A DNA stretch of 59,169 bases, from the NCBI GenBank assembly GCA_964604045.1, contig CAZRXM010000001.1:1-59169 (forward strand). The letters are read 5' to 3'. Position numbers and translations under genes: made by a program. This DNA comes from DRVP01 sp964604045 (GTDB lineage Archaea; Thermoproteota; Bathyarchaeia; Bathyarchaeales; Bathycorpusculaceae). Positions 48,974 through 57,487 of the stretch are shown one piece after another (the stretch's first letter is position 1; each line of letters opens with the position of its first letter). A model generated the notes under the pieces. The model was given only the letters and a program-made list of their open reading frames with translations, was not told where the DNA came from and made no database searches.

Positions 48974-49981
48974 ATGGTGAAACATCACGCTCCAAAACAT
49001 GGTTCGCTGGCCTATTTACCTAGGAAACGGGCTAAAAGCATCCTAGCCCGGATAAGGTACTGGCCGGAGGTTGAAGCCGACACTCCTAGACTTTTGGGCT
49101 TCATTGGTTATAAGGCTGGAATGACCCACGTTGTGATGGTTGAAGATCGAAAACGCTCCCCAAACTTCGGAAAGGAAGTTGTGCGGGCAGCAACAGTTCT
49201 TGAAACTCCTCCCCTCCTCATATGCGGGATAAGAGCCTACACTAAATCGCCTTATGGGCTGCGAACCTTCACAGAGGCTTGGATGGAAAACCCGCCGAAA
49301 GAACTTGAAAGGGTGCTAACCCTCCCAGAAAAATTCAACACGGCGGAAAACCTGAAAAAGATGGAGGAAAATCTCGACAAAATAGCAAAAATCCGCGTAA
49401 TAGCCATAACCCAGCCAAAACTAACGAGCTTGCCGAAGAAAAAGCCAGACGTGGCCGAAATAGAAATAGGCGGAGGGACAATTCAACAGCAATTCGAATA
49501 CGCGAAAAACCTCCTCGGAAAAACAGTAGAACCCGCCGAAGTTTTCAAAGAAGGACAATACGTGGACGTAATAGCCGTCACCACCGGAAAAGGCTTTCAG
49601 GGACCCGTAAAACGCTGGGGTATAAAGATCCTCCAGCACAAAAGCAGGAAGGGAACACGAAAGGTTGGAACCCTTGGGCCATGGAACCCCCACCGTGTCC
49701 TCTACTCCGTTCCACGCGCCGGACAAATGGGCTTCCACCAGAGAACAGAATACAATAAACGCATATTGAAGATAGGGAAAGACGGCATTGAGGTCACTCC
49801 AAAGGGAGGCTTCATAAGGTACGGTGTAGTCCACGGTCCATACATGCTCATAGAAGGAAGCGTCCCAGGGCCAGAGAAACGCCCAATAAAACTGCGGTAT
49901 CCAGCGAGACCGCCAAAAGAGCCTTCTGAGGCACCGCCTCAAATCACATACGTGTCTTTAGAATCTCCGCAGGGCAAGTAG
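48974..49981 (+). CDS. rpl3p: Ribosomal protein L3 (uL3)
   Basis: A 335-residue archaeal uL3, first gene of the S10-type operon. It begins HHAPKHGSLAYLPRKRAKS and contains GYKAGMTHVVMVED, the GKGFQGPVKRWGI loop reaching the peptidyl transferase centre, HKSRKGTRKVGTLGPWNP and GQMGFHQRTEYNKRI. Confidence 0.97.
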   Translation: MVKHHAPKHGSLAYLPRKRAKSILARIRYWPEVEADTPRLLGFIGYKAGMTHVVMVEDRKRSPNFGKEVVRAATVLETPPLLICGIRAYTKSPYGLRTFTEAWMENPPKELERVLTLPEKFNTAENLKKMEENLDKIAKIRVIAITQPKLTSLPKKKPDVAEIEIGGGTIQQQFEYAKNLLGKTVEPAEVFKEGQYVDVIAVTTGKGFQGPVKRWGIKILQHKSRKGTRKVGTLGPWNPHRVLYSVPRAGQMGFHQRTEYNKRILKIGKDGIEVTPKGGFIRYGVVHGPYMLIEGSVPGPEKRPIKLRYPARPPKEPSEAPPQITYVSLESPQGK

Positions 49982-49999
49982 GAGGAACGGTGAACACAG

Positions 50000-50785
50000 A
50001 TGGCTAAAACAGTGAAAGTTTTCGACCTCGACGGGAAACCCGTTGACAAAATAAAGCTTCCACCGATCTTTGAAACCCCCGTAAGGCCGGACGTAATCAA
50101 AAGAGCCGTCTTAGCCATCCAATCCACCCGTTTCCAGCCGAAGGGGAGGGACCCAATGGCAGGCAAAAGGACAACAGCTGAATCCATGGGCGTAGGCCTA
50201 GGCATGGCCCGTATACCCCGCGTTAAAGGCACTTCAAGAGGAGCCTTTGCCCCGGGAACAGTGGGCGGAAGGCTTGCTCATCCGCCGACGCCTGAAAAAA
50301 AGATTGTGAAAAAGATTCCGAAGAAGGAGAAACGTTTGGCGCTTTTCTCAGCCATAGCCGCCACGGCTTCAAAGGAGCTTGTGTCCGCCCGAGGTCACGC
50401 CGTTGAAGGGGTCCCTCAAATTCCATTAGTTGTTGTGGACGAGCTTGAAACCCTCAAGAAAACCAAGGAAGTAGAGGAAACTCTCATAAAACTAGGCGTC
50501 CTAGCCGACCTCTACCGTGTCAAGGAAAGTAAGAAGGAGCGGGCGGGCAAAGGAAAACTCCGCGGGAGAAGGTTGAAGCAAGCCATTGGACCATTAATTA
50601 TTGTGGCTGAAGACCGCGGGATAGGCGAAGCCGCCAGAAACATACCGGGTGTAGACGTCGTAGAAGTCAACGAGTTAAACGCGGAAATGCTAGCGCCGGG
50701 TACACATCCAGGCAGGCTAACAATTTGGACTAAAAGCGCGATTGAAGCCTTAGAAAAAATTTACTGTAAGGGTGAGGCAGCCTGA
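50000..50785 (+). CDS. rpl4p: Ribosomal protein L4 (uL4)
   Basis: A 261-residue uL4 of archaeal/eukaryal type with VFDLDGKPVDKIKLPPIFE, the tunnel loop GLGMARIPRVKGTSRGAFAP and the C-terminal NIPGVDVVEVNELNAEMLAP. It starts 18 bases after L3 and its stop overlaps the L23 start. Confidence 0.97.
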   Translation: MAKTVKVFDLDGKPVDKIKLPPIFETPVRPDVIKRAVLAIQSTRFQPKGRDPMAGKRTTAESMGVGLGMARIPRVKGTSRGAFAPGTVGGRLAHPPTPEKKIVKKIPKKEKRLALFSAIAATASKELVSARGHAVEGVPQIPLVVVDELETLKKTKEVEETLIKLGVLADLYRVKESKKERAGKGKLRGRRLKQAIGPLIIVAEDRGIGEAARNIPGVDVVEVNELNAEMLAPGTHPGRLTIWTKSAIEALEKIYCKGEAA

Positions 50786-51045
50786 TGGATCCATATGAGG
50801 TTATTTTATATCCCTTGATGACCGAATCCGCAAGCTTAATGGTTGAAAAGGAAAACAAGCTGGTCTTTATAGTTAATTTGAAAGCTACAAAGGCCGACGT
50901 GAAAAGGGCTGTGGAGGAACTGTACGATGTTAAAGTTGAAAAAGTGAACATGGTAATAACCCCGGACGGGCGGAAAAAAGCCTTTGTTAAACTCAGCCCA
51001 GAATATAAAGCATCGGACGTGGCTATAAAGCTGGGAATACTGTAA
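50785..51045 (+). CDS. rpl23p: Ribosomal protein L23 (uL23)
   Basis: An 86-residue uL23 at the tunnel exit, a docking site for SRP54: YEVILYPLMTESASLMVEKE, LVFIVNLKATKADVKRAVEE and LYDVKVEKVNMVITPDGRKK. The ATG overlaps the L4 stop by one base. Confidence 0.96.
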   Translation: MDPYEVILYPLMTESASLMVEKENKLVFIVNLKATKADVKRAVEELYDVKVEKVNMVITPDGRKKAFVKLSPEYKASDVAIKLGIL

Positions 51046-51058
51046 ATGGTGGTTTGAA

Positions 51059-51808
51059 ATGGGAAAGAGAATTAGAGTCCAAAGAAGAGGGCGTGGCGGT
51101 CCAACCTTCAGGGCTGCAACTCACAAGAGGGTAGCACCGGCGCGCTACCCGCCACCGCCAAAAGACCTCAACGAAACAGTGGTTAAAGGCGTTGTGGAAG
51201 AACTTTTTCATGACCCGGGTCGTGGAGCCCCTCTGGCCCTTGTCCGTTTCGGAAACGGTGAGGAATGTTACATAGTCGCGCCCGAAGGCATATACACGGG
51301 ACAACAGGTTGAGATGGGCGGAAAGGCGAAGGTTGAGGTTGGAAACATACTCCCCATCGGAAAAATTCCGGAAGGCACCATTGTTTGCAACATTGAGCTT
51401 AAACCCGGGGACGGTGGAAAACTCGCAAAGTCTTCAGGAGCCTACGCCACTGTTGTTGCCCACACCCCCCAGGGCACTATGATAAAGCTTCCCTCAGGCA
51501 AAACGAAGTATATAGACGACCTCTGCCGCGCCACGATAGGTGTGGCTTCTGGTGCGGGTAGAACAGAAAAGCCATTCCTGAAAGCAGGAGCCAAATACCA
51601 CCTAATGAGGGCTAGAGGACGCAAGTACCCGAGGACGAGGGGGAGGGCCATGGTTGCCGCTGTTCACCCCTACGGAAGCAGCAAGAGAAGCGCTAGAAAA
51701 GTCACAACTGTTTCAAGAAACGCTCCACCCGGGCAGAAGGTTGGGCTTATCGCTGCGAGAAGCACTGGACGAAAGAAAAAGAAAGCGAAGGAAACCGAGA
51801 CAGAGTGA
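51059..51808 (+). CDS. rpl2p: Ribosomal protein L2 (uL2)
   Basis: A 249-residue uL2. RIRVQRRGRGGPTFRAATHK starts the OB domain; the C-terminal domain has the conserved VAAVHPYGSSKRSARKVTTV, here with an alanine-rich VHPYG in place of the more usual HPFGGG, followed by SRNAPPGQKVGLIAARSTGR. The last 15 residues are lysine-rich. Confidence 0.96.
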   Translation: MGKRIRVQRRGRGGPTFRAATHKRVAPARYPPPPKDLNETVVKGVVEELFHDPGRGAPLALVRFGNGEECYIVAPEGIYTGQQVEMGGKAKVEVGNILPIGKIPEGTIVCNIELKPGDGGKLAKSSGAYATVVAHTPQGTMIKLPSGKTKYIDDLCRATIGVASGAGRTEKPFLKAGAKYHLMRARGRKYPRTRGRAMVAAVHPYGSSKRSARKVTTVSRNAPPGQKVGLIAARSTGRKKKKAKETETE

Positions 51809-51858
51809 ACAGAAGGTTTATAGCAAGTCTGCTCACTGTTAAATGGTGGTGCTGAAAG

Positions 51859-52263
51859 ATGCCGAGGGAATTCACCTACCGCGGATATACCATTGAGCAA
51901 CTGCTAAGTATGTCCATGGACGAGTTCATAACACTGCTTCCAGCGAGACAAAGAAGAAGCCTACAGAGGGGTCTATCTCCTGAACAGCGAACCCTTCTGG
52001 CAAAGGTTAGGAAAGCCAAAGAAGCCATGCGGAGAGGGCAAAATATAACCATAAAGACACACGCCCGGGACATGATAATACTTCCAGAAATGGTTGGCTT
52101 AACAATACATGTTCACAACGGCAAAGAATTCGTGCCAGTAGAGATAAAACCAGAAATGATCGGCCACTATTTAGGCGAGTTCGCCATAACAAACAAGCCT
52201 GTCAAACATGGTTCGCCGGGAATAGGCGCCACTCGGTCGTCAATGTACGTTCCACTCAAATAG
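51859..52263 (+). CDS. rps19p: Ribosomal protein S19 (uS19)
   Basis: A 134-residue uS19: REFTYRGYTIEQLLSMSMDE, then KTHARDMIILPEMVGLTIHV, HNGKEFVPVEIKPEMIGHYL and GEFAITNKPVKHGSPGIGAT. It is the last gene of the run; L22, S3 and the following genes of the usual operon are absent. Confidence 0.97.
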   Translation: MPREFTYRGYTIEQLLSMSMDEFITLLPARQRRSLQRGLSPEQRTLLAKVRKAKEAMRRGQNITIKTHARDMIILPEMVGLTIHVHNGKEFVPVEIKPEMIGHYLGEFAITNKPVKHGSPGIGATRSSMYVPLK

Positions 52264-52332
52264 TCGCAAAATCTTAGCTTCTCTAAACGTGCAGAATAGC
52301 CATCGAAAAGGGTGTTATATGCCTTCCGCTGT

Positions 52333-52758
52333 TCAAGCCGTATAGTCTACGGTGGAGGGTTTCTTTTCTGCCTCCTTGACCGGCGGGATTTGCGGGAGAG
52401 GTATGGGCGGCGGAATATTTAGAGTTCTTGAAATGATGACGCTTTCCACAAAAACCACGTTTGAAATTGATTGGACAAGCATTGGCGGCGGAGGCTTCTT
52501 CTCCTTATACTCTTCGTAAATCTTCGTTATTTCGTCCCTTGTGCCCACCACGTAAGCCCTTCCCTTTAGGCTTATCTGAGCCACCGACGGATTATAGTTT
52601 ACCGTTAAAACGAAAGGTACTTCAAGCATTTCATCCGACTTCTTTTCAACTTCCACAAGGCTAAGGTTCGTGTTTATCTGGATTGGCGGTATGGGCTTTC
52701 GAATATCCCAAAAACGCTCTCCAGAAACCTGCGTTATCAACACGTTAACCCTAATCAT
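52333..52758 (-). CDS. Uncharacterised protein, possible SecB-like fold
   Basis: A 141-residue protein rich in beta-prone segments: IRVNVLITQVSGERFWDI, IQINTNLSLVEVEKKSDEML, VPFVLTVNYNPSVAQISLKG, GRAYVVGTRDEITKIYEEY. The C-terminal part, QSISNVVFVESVIISRTLNI followed by PPPIPLPQI, recalls the end of SecB chaperones, where a helix is followed by a P-P-L-x-L-P-P-I stretch. This is a pattern resemblance only; the protein is otherwise unrecognised. It lies 45 bases downstream of rps27ae in the same direction. Confidence 0.5.
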   Translation of the reverse strand: MIRVNVLITQVSGERFWDIRKPIPPIQINTNLSLVEVEKKSDEMLEVPFVLTVNYNPSVAQISLKGRAYVVGTRDEITKIYEEYKEKKPPPPMLVQSISNVVFVESVIISRTLNIPPPIPLPQIPPVKEAEKKPSTVDYTA

Positions 52759-52803
52759 CTAAACCATCACAACCTAAAGTCGCACGCTGCGATTTAAACG
52801 TGT

Positions 52804-53019
52804 TTATGCCTTCTTATACCTCGTGAACCCGCAGTGTCCGCAAGTGTATCTGTCGCCGTGATCAGCCATAAAATAGCCGGGGCCGCAGCGTTCACACGTG
52901 GGCCTTAACCTAACAATTCTGCTGTTTTCAACCTTGTAAAGCGTGTAGACGCCCTTCTCCTTTTTCTTCTTTTTCTCAGCTTTACCCTTCCTTGCAGCGG
53001 CTTCCTTTTCCTCGCTCAC
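52804..53019 (-). CDS. rps27ae: Ribosomal protein S27ae (eS31)
   Basis: A 71-residue eS31: a lysine-rich start, YTLYKVENSRIVRLRPTCER and a zinc ribbon (CERCG, CGHCGFTRYKK). It starts at GTG, two bases after rps24e. Confidence 0.93.
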   Translation of the reverse strand: MSEEKEAAARKGKAEKKKKKEKGVYTLYKVENSRIVRLRPTCERCGPGYFMADHGDRYTCGHCGFTRYKKA

Positions 53020-53021
53020 TG

Positions 53022-53330
53022 TTATGCTCCCTCCTCTTTTGGCTTTTCTGGCGGAAGGTTCCTATTCCAGATGTATTTCGGCTCAACAAGTTTCGCCTGC
53101 TCCACCGAGTCGTACACGTTCGCCCAGCCAACAGCCACATGAGTCCCAGTCTTTGTTTCCATTTTTTTAATAAATATTAGATTGGCGTCCTTTCCCAGAA
53201 TTTTTGCTAAGGCGTTTTTGACTTCCAGTCTCGGCGGCGTGCTTCCCGTTTGGTCGTGTTCAACTTGGAAAAGTACCTCTTTACGTTTCAACAGAACGTT
53301 TTCGTTTTCCGCCAGTATCCGGATTTCCAT
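53022..53330 (-). CDS. rps24e: Ribosomal protein S24e (eS24)
   Basis: A 102-residue eS24: MEIRILAENENVLLKRKEV, FQVEHDQTGSTPPRLEVKNA, GTHVAVGWANVYDSVEQAK. The frame extends to 53363, but the ATG at 53330 gives the usual N-terminus. Confidence 0.93.
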   Translation of the reverse strand: MEIRILAENENVLLKRKEVLFQVEHDQTGSTPPRLEVKNALAKILGKDANLIFIKKMETKTGTHVAVGWANVYDSVEQAKLVEPKYIWNRNLPPEKPKEEGA

Positions 53331-53375
53331 CCATTTTCCCTTTTGATGTTGTTTTTGATACAAAATTCCCTCTAT

Positions 53376-53906
53376 TTAGTCTTTCGCAGCGGGCTGCATC
53401 TCGTCTAAGATTTTGCCAACCTCCGCCTTCTTTTCCTTAGTGGCTCTGACTACAACGAGGCCTTCGCGGGGCTGTCCATACACAATAATGGAGTTTTCTG
53501 GCGCGTATTGAATGGCTAGAAGGGCTAAGAGGTCCTCTTCTCCCTCAACGATTACCTTGACCGTGCGGCTGGTTTCAAAAGCCTCCTTTATGGCGTTTAA
53601 AGCCTCAAGAGTTATGGTTCCCGGCGGATTTTTGACACGTTTCTCCTCGTCCGCTGCGATCTTTAAGGGTTCAATGGCAGCCCTCATAACCCTGTTATCC
53701 ACAATCGCGAGCTTCAGTTGGACGTTTGCTTCTGAGAGGTTTTTTGAAACCACGTCGCCCACAGAAACAACACATGGAGGTTTTTCCTTGTCAACTATGG
53801 CTTTTATCTTTTCAATAGTGTCCCGGTACGAGCCGCAAATCAGCTCGCCTAAAGGTTTTTTAAGTTTTCTTCTGAGCCTAACTGGCAACTGGAAGGCTAT
53901 GCTCAT
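53376..53906 (-). CDS. GTP-dependent dephospho-CoA kinase (DUF359)
   Basis: A 176-residue DUF359 protein, shown in Thermococcus to be the GTP-dependent dephospho-CoA kinase, the last step of archaeal coenzyme A synthesis. Motifs: PLGELICGS, CVVSVGDVVSKNL, LAIVDNRVMR, NPPGTITLEAL, VEGEEDLLALLAI, YGQPREGLVVV. It sits between spt4 and rps24e, a placement conserved in archaea. Confidence 0.92.
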   Translation of the reverse strand: MSIAFQLPVRLRRKLKKPLGELICGSYRDTIEKIKAIVDKEKPPCVVSVGDVVSKNLSEANVQLKLAIVDNRVMRAAIEPLKIAADEEKRVKNPPGTITLEALNAIKEAFETSRTVKVIVEGEEDLLALLAIQYAPENSIIVYGQPREGLVVVRATKEKKAEVGKILDEMQPAAKD

Positions 53907-54092
53907 TTACCTAACCTTTAAAGCGTATCGACCCTTCTCCTTGATGCTCATGGCCTTTGCAATGGCAGACCCTTCAGGGTCGAATATTATCACGAGTCCG
54001 CTGAAGTCGTCGCTAAGGCTTGAGGATTTACATTTTGGGCAGACGTTGCCGCTTGTTATTAAATGACACGATGTGCAAGCTTTCTCGCTCAC
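53907..54092 (-). CDS. spt4: Transcription elongation factor Spt4
   Basis: A 61-residue zinc protein (ACTSCHLITSGNVCPKCKSS) with the partner-binding segment GLVIIFDPEGSAIAKAM. It pairs with Spt5 to keep RNA polymerase processive. GTG start overlaps the rpoE stop (GTGA). Confidence 0.93.
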   Translation of the reverse strand: MSEKACTSCHLITSGNVCPKCKSSSLSDDFSGLVIIFDPEGSAIAKAMSIKEKGRYALKVR

Positions 54093-54685
54093 TTAGCCTT
54101 CCCCTCTTCTTCCTTCTTCTTCTTAACCGCTGGTTCCTTCAGCTTTCTTAAATCCTCTTCTATCCATTCAAGTTTCCCAAGGAACGGTTGTCTGGCGGTG
54201 ACACCGATCTTAGCTGATCCTCCAGCTCTTGCCAAAGAAACAGCTGTTATGCGTACACGTACCCTGTCGCCGGTTGCAAGTTTTCTACCCGTTTCCTTGC
54301 CCATCAATATGCCTTGTTTCTCGTCGTAGGTTATGAAGTCATCCATTAACTGGGAAACGTGAAGCAGTGCGTCGACGGGGCCTATTCGCACAAAAGCTCC
54401 GAAATCAGCTATTTCCACAACTTCTCCCTCGATAACCTCTTGGAGTAGAGGATGGAAGGTTAAAAGCGAAAAGTTCACTTTGTGGTATGTTGCTCCATCT
54501 CCGGGTATAATTTTCCCAACGGGGCTTACCTTAACATTTAAAACCGCTATTACGTAGCCTAAAACTTCGTCAACAACTCCCTCATATTTAGTTTTAACCT
54601 GCTGGTACCCTACAGTGTCCAGCGGTTTTCCAAACGTTTCTGGAGGTATGCGAATGGTGTCCTCCATGTTTATTAGCTTAAACAA
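54089..54685 (-). CDS. rpoE: RNA polymerase subunit E (Rpb7)
   Basis: About 198 residues, the stalk partner of RpoF (37094): N-terminal FKLINMEDTIRIPPETFGK, then an S1 domain (EGEVVEIADFGAFVRIGPVD). The C-terminal tail is lysine- and glutamate-rich. TTG 54685 is chosen because it gives the family's usual N-terminus and follows GGAGAG; ATG 54700 is the alternative. The start overlaps the PIN gene's end. Confidence 0.92.
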   Translation of the reverse strand: MFKLINMEDTIRIPPETFGKPLDTVGYQQVKTKYEGVVDEVLGYVIAVLNVKVSPVGKIIPGDGATYHKVNFSLLTFHPLLQEVIEGEVVEIADFGAFVRIGPVDALLHVSQLMDDFITYDEKQGILMGKETGRKLATGDRVRVRITAVSLARAGGSAKIGVTARQPFLGKLEWIEEDLRKLKEPAVKKKKEEEGKAK

Positions 54686-55109
54686 GCCTGCACTCTCCAT
54701 CAATTTCAAGCCGAGATTTTTGTCTCACATAAATGACTGGCACATTTATATTTCTTAACCTCTTCCTAAGCTTTCTGTCGTTAGTGAACACGGGGCTTTT
54801 CCATTCCTCCGCCAACCTCAAGATGGCTTCGTCTGGAGAATTGGCAAAGCCTTCTCCCAAATCAACCAACATGCATTTCTCCGCCAATTTCAGTGCGTAG
54901 GCTGCTGCCTTTCGCATTTTCGGCGAACCTTTCTCCGCTATTTTTTCAAGTTCATCTTTTACTGGTTTGGGCAATATAGGCTCGAAGTTCCTGTTCAGTA
55001 GCACCTTTAACTCCTCAAAGATGTCGATCTTAAACTGTAGGGGGACAAATAGGGCATTTGCGTCAAATATAACCTTCAATTTTCCCTTTCGAGTTTTTCT
55101 TATCCGCAT
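54678..55109 (-). CDS. PIN domain protein (Fcf1/Utp24-like)
   Basis: A 143-residue PIN nuclease: VIFDANALFVPLQFKIDIFE carries the first aspartate, PKPVKDELEKIAE the glutamate, NSPDEAILRLAEEW and PVFTNDRKLRKRLR the remaining acidic residues. Its conserved position between aIF2-gamma and rpoE, not next to an antitoxin, argues for an RNA-processing role rather than a VapC toxin. Confidence 0.88.
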   Translation of the reverse strand: MRIRKTRKGKLKVIFDANALFVPLQFKIDIFEELKVLLNRNFEPILPKPVKDELEKIAEKGSPKMRKAAAYALKLAEKCMLVDLGEGFANSPDEAILRLAEEWKSPVFTNDRKLRKRLRNINVPVIYVRQKSRLEIDGECRLV

Positions 55110-56360
55110 TTACCTTATCATTCCATACCCTATGAGTCGCCATCTTCCCGCTATTTTTCTGCTTATGGCAACCCTTGAACCCGTAACCGCGCACACAGGC
55201 CTAGTAAGCTTAAGGGTTGCTACCTCGTTTTTCACAGCAACAACTTTTCCGACTGTTATAGCGGCGCCCACGTGTAGCAGTAAAGTTTCATCCTTGCTTA
55301 TGTTATCGGCTTTCGTCATTTCCTTGGTTCCTACAACTCGTTCTAGTATGTATGTTTCAAGGGTTAACTCCGTCAAAACCGGGGGCAGCATGCCTACTTT
55401 CCCAACGATGTTTCCGGTTAACCCGTCAGCCTTTGAAAGTGAGGGGTCCAGAAGCGTACCCACACCTACAAGTCCCCCGCAGCGGGCTTCCTTAACATTT
55501 CTGCCACCCGCGTGTAGGCTGACTATTTGTGTTGTAAGTGGCTTATAGACGGTTTTTCCTTCCTCTTCTACACTCACCCCTGGACGAAGCTCAATCTCGT
55601 CGTTGACGGTGAATTTTCCCTGTAGTATTGTGCCGCCTAAAACGCCTCCTTCCAATTGTTCGACAGGTGTGCCTGGTTTGTTTATGTCAAAAGATCGGAC
55701 CACATACATTAGCGGCGGCTTTGTCTCGTCCCTTACTGGGGTAGGAATAAATTCTTCCAAAGCTTGAATCAAAGCGTCGATGTTCACTGAATGCTGCGCT
55801 GAAACCGGAATTATGGGAGCGTTTTCAGCTATGGTGCCTTTAACAAAGTTTTTGATTTCCTCGTAGCTTTTTCGCGCTCTCTCCTCGTCAACTATGTCAA
55901 TTTTGTTTTGGGCAATTACAATATTTTTTATCCCAATTATTTCAGCCGCAGCCAGATGCTCCCTTGTCTGAGGTTGGGGACAGGGTTCATCGGCTGCTAT
56001 CACAAGTATGGCGCCGTCCATTATCGCCGCTCCAGATAGCATTGTAGCCATCAAAGCCTCGTGGCCTGGGGCATCCACAAAACTTATAGCCCTTAAAAAG
56101 GTTGTTTCAGCACCGCAATGGGGGCATACTGGTTCTCGGGAGTAGTTTTGGGGCGGCTCACAGTTTGGACACTTGTAAACCGGCATGTCGGCGTAGCCGA
56201 GTTTTATGGTTATACCCCGTTTCAGTTCCTCACTGTGGCGGGCTGCCCAAACGCCAGTCAAAGCCTGCACAAGGGTTGTTTTGCCATGGTCCACATGGCC
56301 TATAGTGCCTATGTTTACTTCCGGCTGCTTTGGCAAAGCTTTGGATTTTTCATCGCTCAT
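55110..56360 (-). CDS. Translation initiation factor aIF2 gamma subunit
   Basis: A 416-residue GTPase that carries initiator tRNA. G1 GHVDHGKTTL is at residues 21-30, a zinc knuckle at C64, C67, C79, C82, G3 FVDAPGHEALM, G4 QNKIDIVD. It heads a six-gene reverse run typical of archaea (aIF2-gamma, PIN, rpoE, spt4, DUF359, rps24e, rps27ae). Confidence 0.96.
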   Translation of the reverse strand: MSDEKSKALPKQPEVNIGTIGHVDHGKTTLVQALTGVWAARHSEELKRGITIKLGYADMPVYKCPNCEPPQNYSREPVCPHCGAETTFLRAISFVDAPGHEALMATMLSGAAIMDGAILVIAADEPCPQPQTREHLAAAEIIGIKNIVIAQNKIDIVDEERARKSYEEIKNFVKGTIAENAPIIPVSAQHSVNIDALIQALEEFIPTPVRDETKPPLMYVVRSFDINKPGTPVEQLEGGVLGGTILQGKFTVNDEIELRPGVSVEEEGKTVYKPLTTQIVSLHAGGRNVKEARCGGLVGVGTLLDPSLSKADGLTGNIVGKVGMLPPVLTELTLETYILERVVGTKEMTKADNISKDETLLLHVGAAITVGKVVAVKNEVATLKLTRPVCAVTGSRVAISRKIAGRWRLIGYGMIR

Positions 56361-56489
56361 TCAGCTTTTCCTTCCACAACATCCAACGTCATTGAAGATG
56401 TCGCCGAGCAAGTTAATAAACATTGAGCGTTTCCAAAGACTATAAAGTCTTAAAAACACGCATTTGGATATTTGATTTGAGGCTTTTGA

Positions 56490-57002
56490 TTGGGTTACAT
56501 ATACTTATACACTGGAACAGGCGGTGGAAAAACAACCAACGCTCTTGGCTTGGCCCTCCGCTGCGTTGGACACAAACGTAAAGTCGTGATTATCCAGTTT
56601 CTGAAATGGTGGAAGAACACTGGGGAATATAAAATCCGAAAGCTTCTCGCACCCTATTACGAGATTTACCAGTTTGGCAGAAGAGGATGGCACGGTCTCA
56701 GCAATTTGGGCGAGGAGGACAAAAAACTGGCTAAAAAAGCCCTCAAGTTTGCGGAGAAAATAGTTAAAGAGAAGAAACCTCACCTTCTGGTTTTAGATGA
56801 AATCAATTTGGCTTTGCACTGCAGACTTTTAGACGTGAAAGAGGTTTTGGAGTTTTTGGACAGAATTCCTAAAAAGACGCATGTTATCTTGACCGGTAGG
56901 TTTGCCCCCAAAGAGCTTATCGATCGGGCCGACTTTGTTAACGAGATAGTTGACGTTAAACATCCGGAAGAAACTGTTACAACAAAAGGCATACAGTACT
57001 AG
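56490..57002 (+). CDS. Cob(I)alamin adenosyltransferase (CobA/CobO type)
   Basis: A 170-residue P-loop ATP:corrinoid adenosyltransferase: TGTGGGKTTNALGLALRCVG (P-loop), VVIIQFLKWWKNTGEYK, LVLDEINLALHCRLL and VILTGRFAPKELIDRADFVN. It makes the adenosyl form of corrinoids for B12-dependent enzymes. It starts at TTG and lies between aIF2-gamma and S6e on the opposite strand, splitting a pair often adjacent in archaea. Its end overlaps rps6e by four bases. Confidence 0.9.
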   Translation: MGYIYLYTGTGGGKTTNALGLALRCVGHKRKVVIIQFLKWWKNTGEYKIRKLLAPYYEIYQFGRRGWHGLSNLGEEDKKLAKKALKFAEKIVKEKKPHLLVLDEINLALHCRLLDVKEVLEFLDRIPKKTHVILTGRFAPKELIDRADFVNEIVDVKHPEETVTTKGIQY

Positions 57003-57376
57003 CCTTCAGAAGCCTCACTCTTCTTTGCCTTTGGCTTCTCCACAATTCTCATGTTTACTTGAGTAATCTCCTCAGTTATCACGTTTCCGCGAACAGTTTT
57101 GCGTCGTCGCTCCCCCTTTTTGTTCGGGTTAAAGCCGACACCACCACTTAAAACGACACTTCTGCGGACTCCTCCATGTACGTCCGGCCTCATTGGAAAA
57201 CCGTCCTTGTCTGAGCCACCAGTTATCTGTAGCTTATGTCCGGGTAAGCCCACAACAGAACCGTCAATTATGTCGCCTATCTTCTTCCCTATGATGGGAA
57301 CGGCTCGGGCATCCTCCAACTCCACACTCTTTGATGTTCCATTCGAATCCGAGATTATTACTTTGAATTTAGCCAT
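56999..57376 (-). CDS. rps6e: Ribosomal protein S6e (eS6)
   Basis: A 125-residue eS6: AKFKVIISDSNGTSKSVELE, the KKIGDIIDGSVVGLPGHKLQ segment, ITGGSDKDGFPMRPDVHGGV and RRKTVRGNVITEEITQVNMR. The ATG lies one base after an inverted-repeat arm in the leader. Confidence 0.95.
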   Translation of the reverse strand: MAKFKVIISDSNGTSKSVELEDARAVPIIGKKIGDIIDGSVVGLPGHKLQITGGSDKDGFPMRPDVHGGVRRSVVLSGGVGFNPNKKGERRRKTVRGNVITEEITQVNMRIVEKPKAKKSEASEG

Positions 57377-57377
57377 A

Positions 57378-57472
57378 CCAGCTTGCTCCCGGAGACGAAA
57401 ATGAAAGTTAACGTTTCTATCTATTAAGGGTTATTGAAAACCTCCGTAAAAGGCTTCATTCATGCAAGCTGG
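57378..57472 (-). repeat. 9-bp inverted repeat bracketing the rps6e leader
   Basis: CCAGCTTGC (57378-57386) and GCAAGCTGG (57464-57472) are exact reverse complements 77 bases apart, filling most of the spacer between the HTH-Fae-Hps gene and rps6e. One arm ends one base before the rps6e ATG. If both are transcribed they could pair and hide the start region. Confidence 0.4.
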
Positions 57473-57487
57473 AGTTGTTTACAAGCG

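Noticed and set aside
54678..55109. VapC-type toxin of a toxin-antitoxin system
   Set aside because: No antitoxin gene is adjacent, and the PIN gene sits in a conserved housekeeping order between aIF2-gamma and rpoE.
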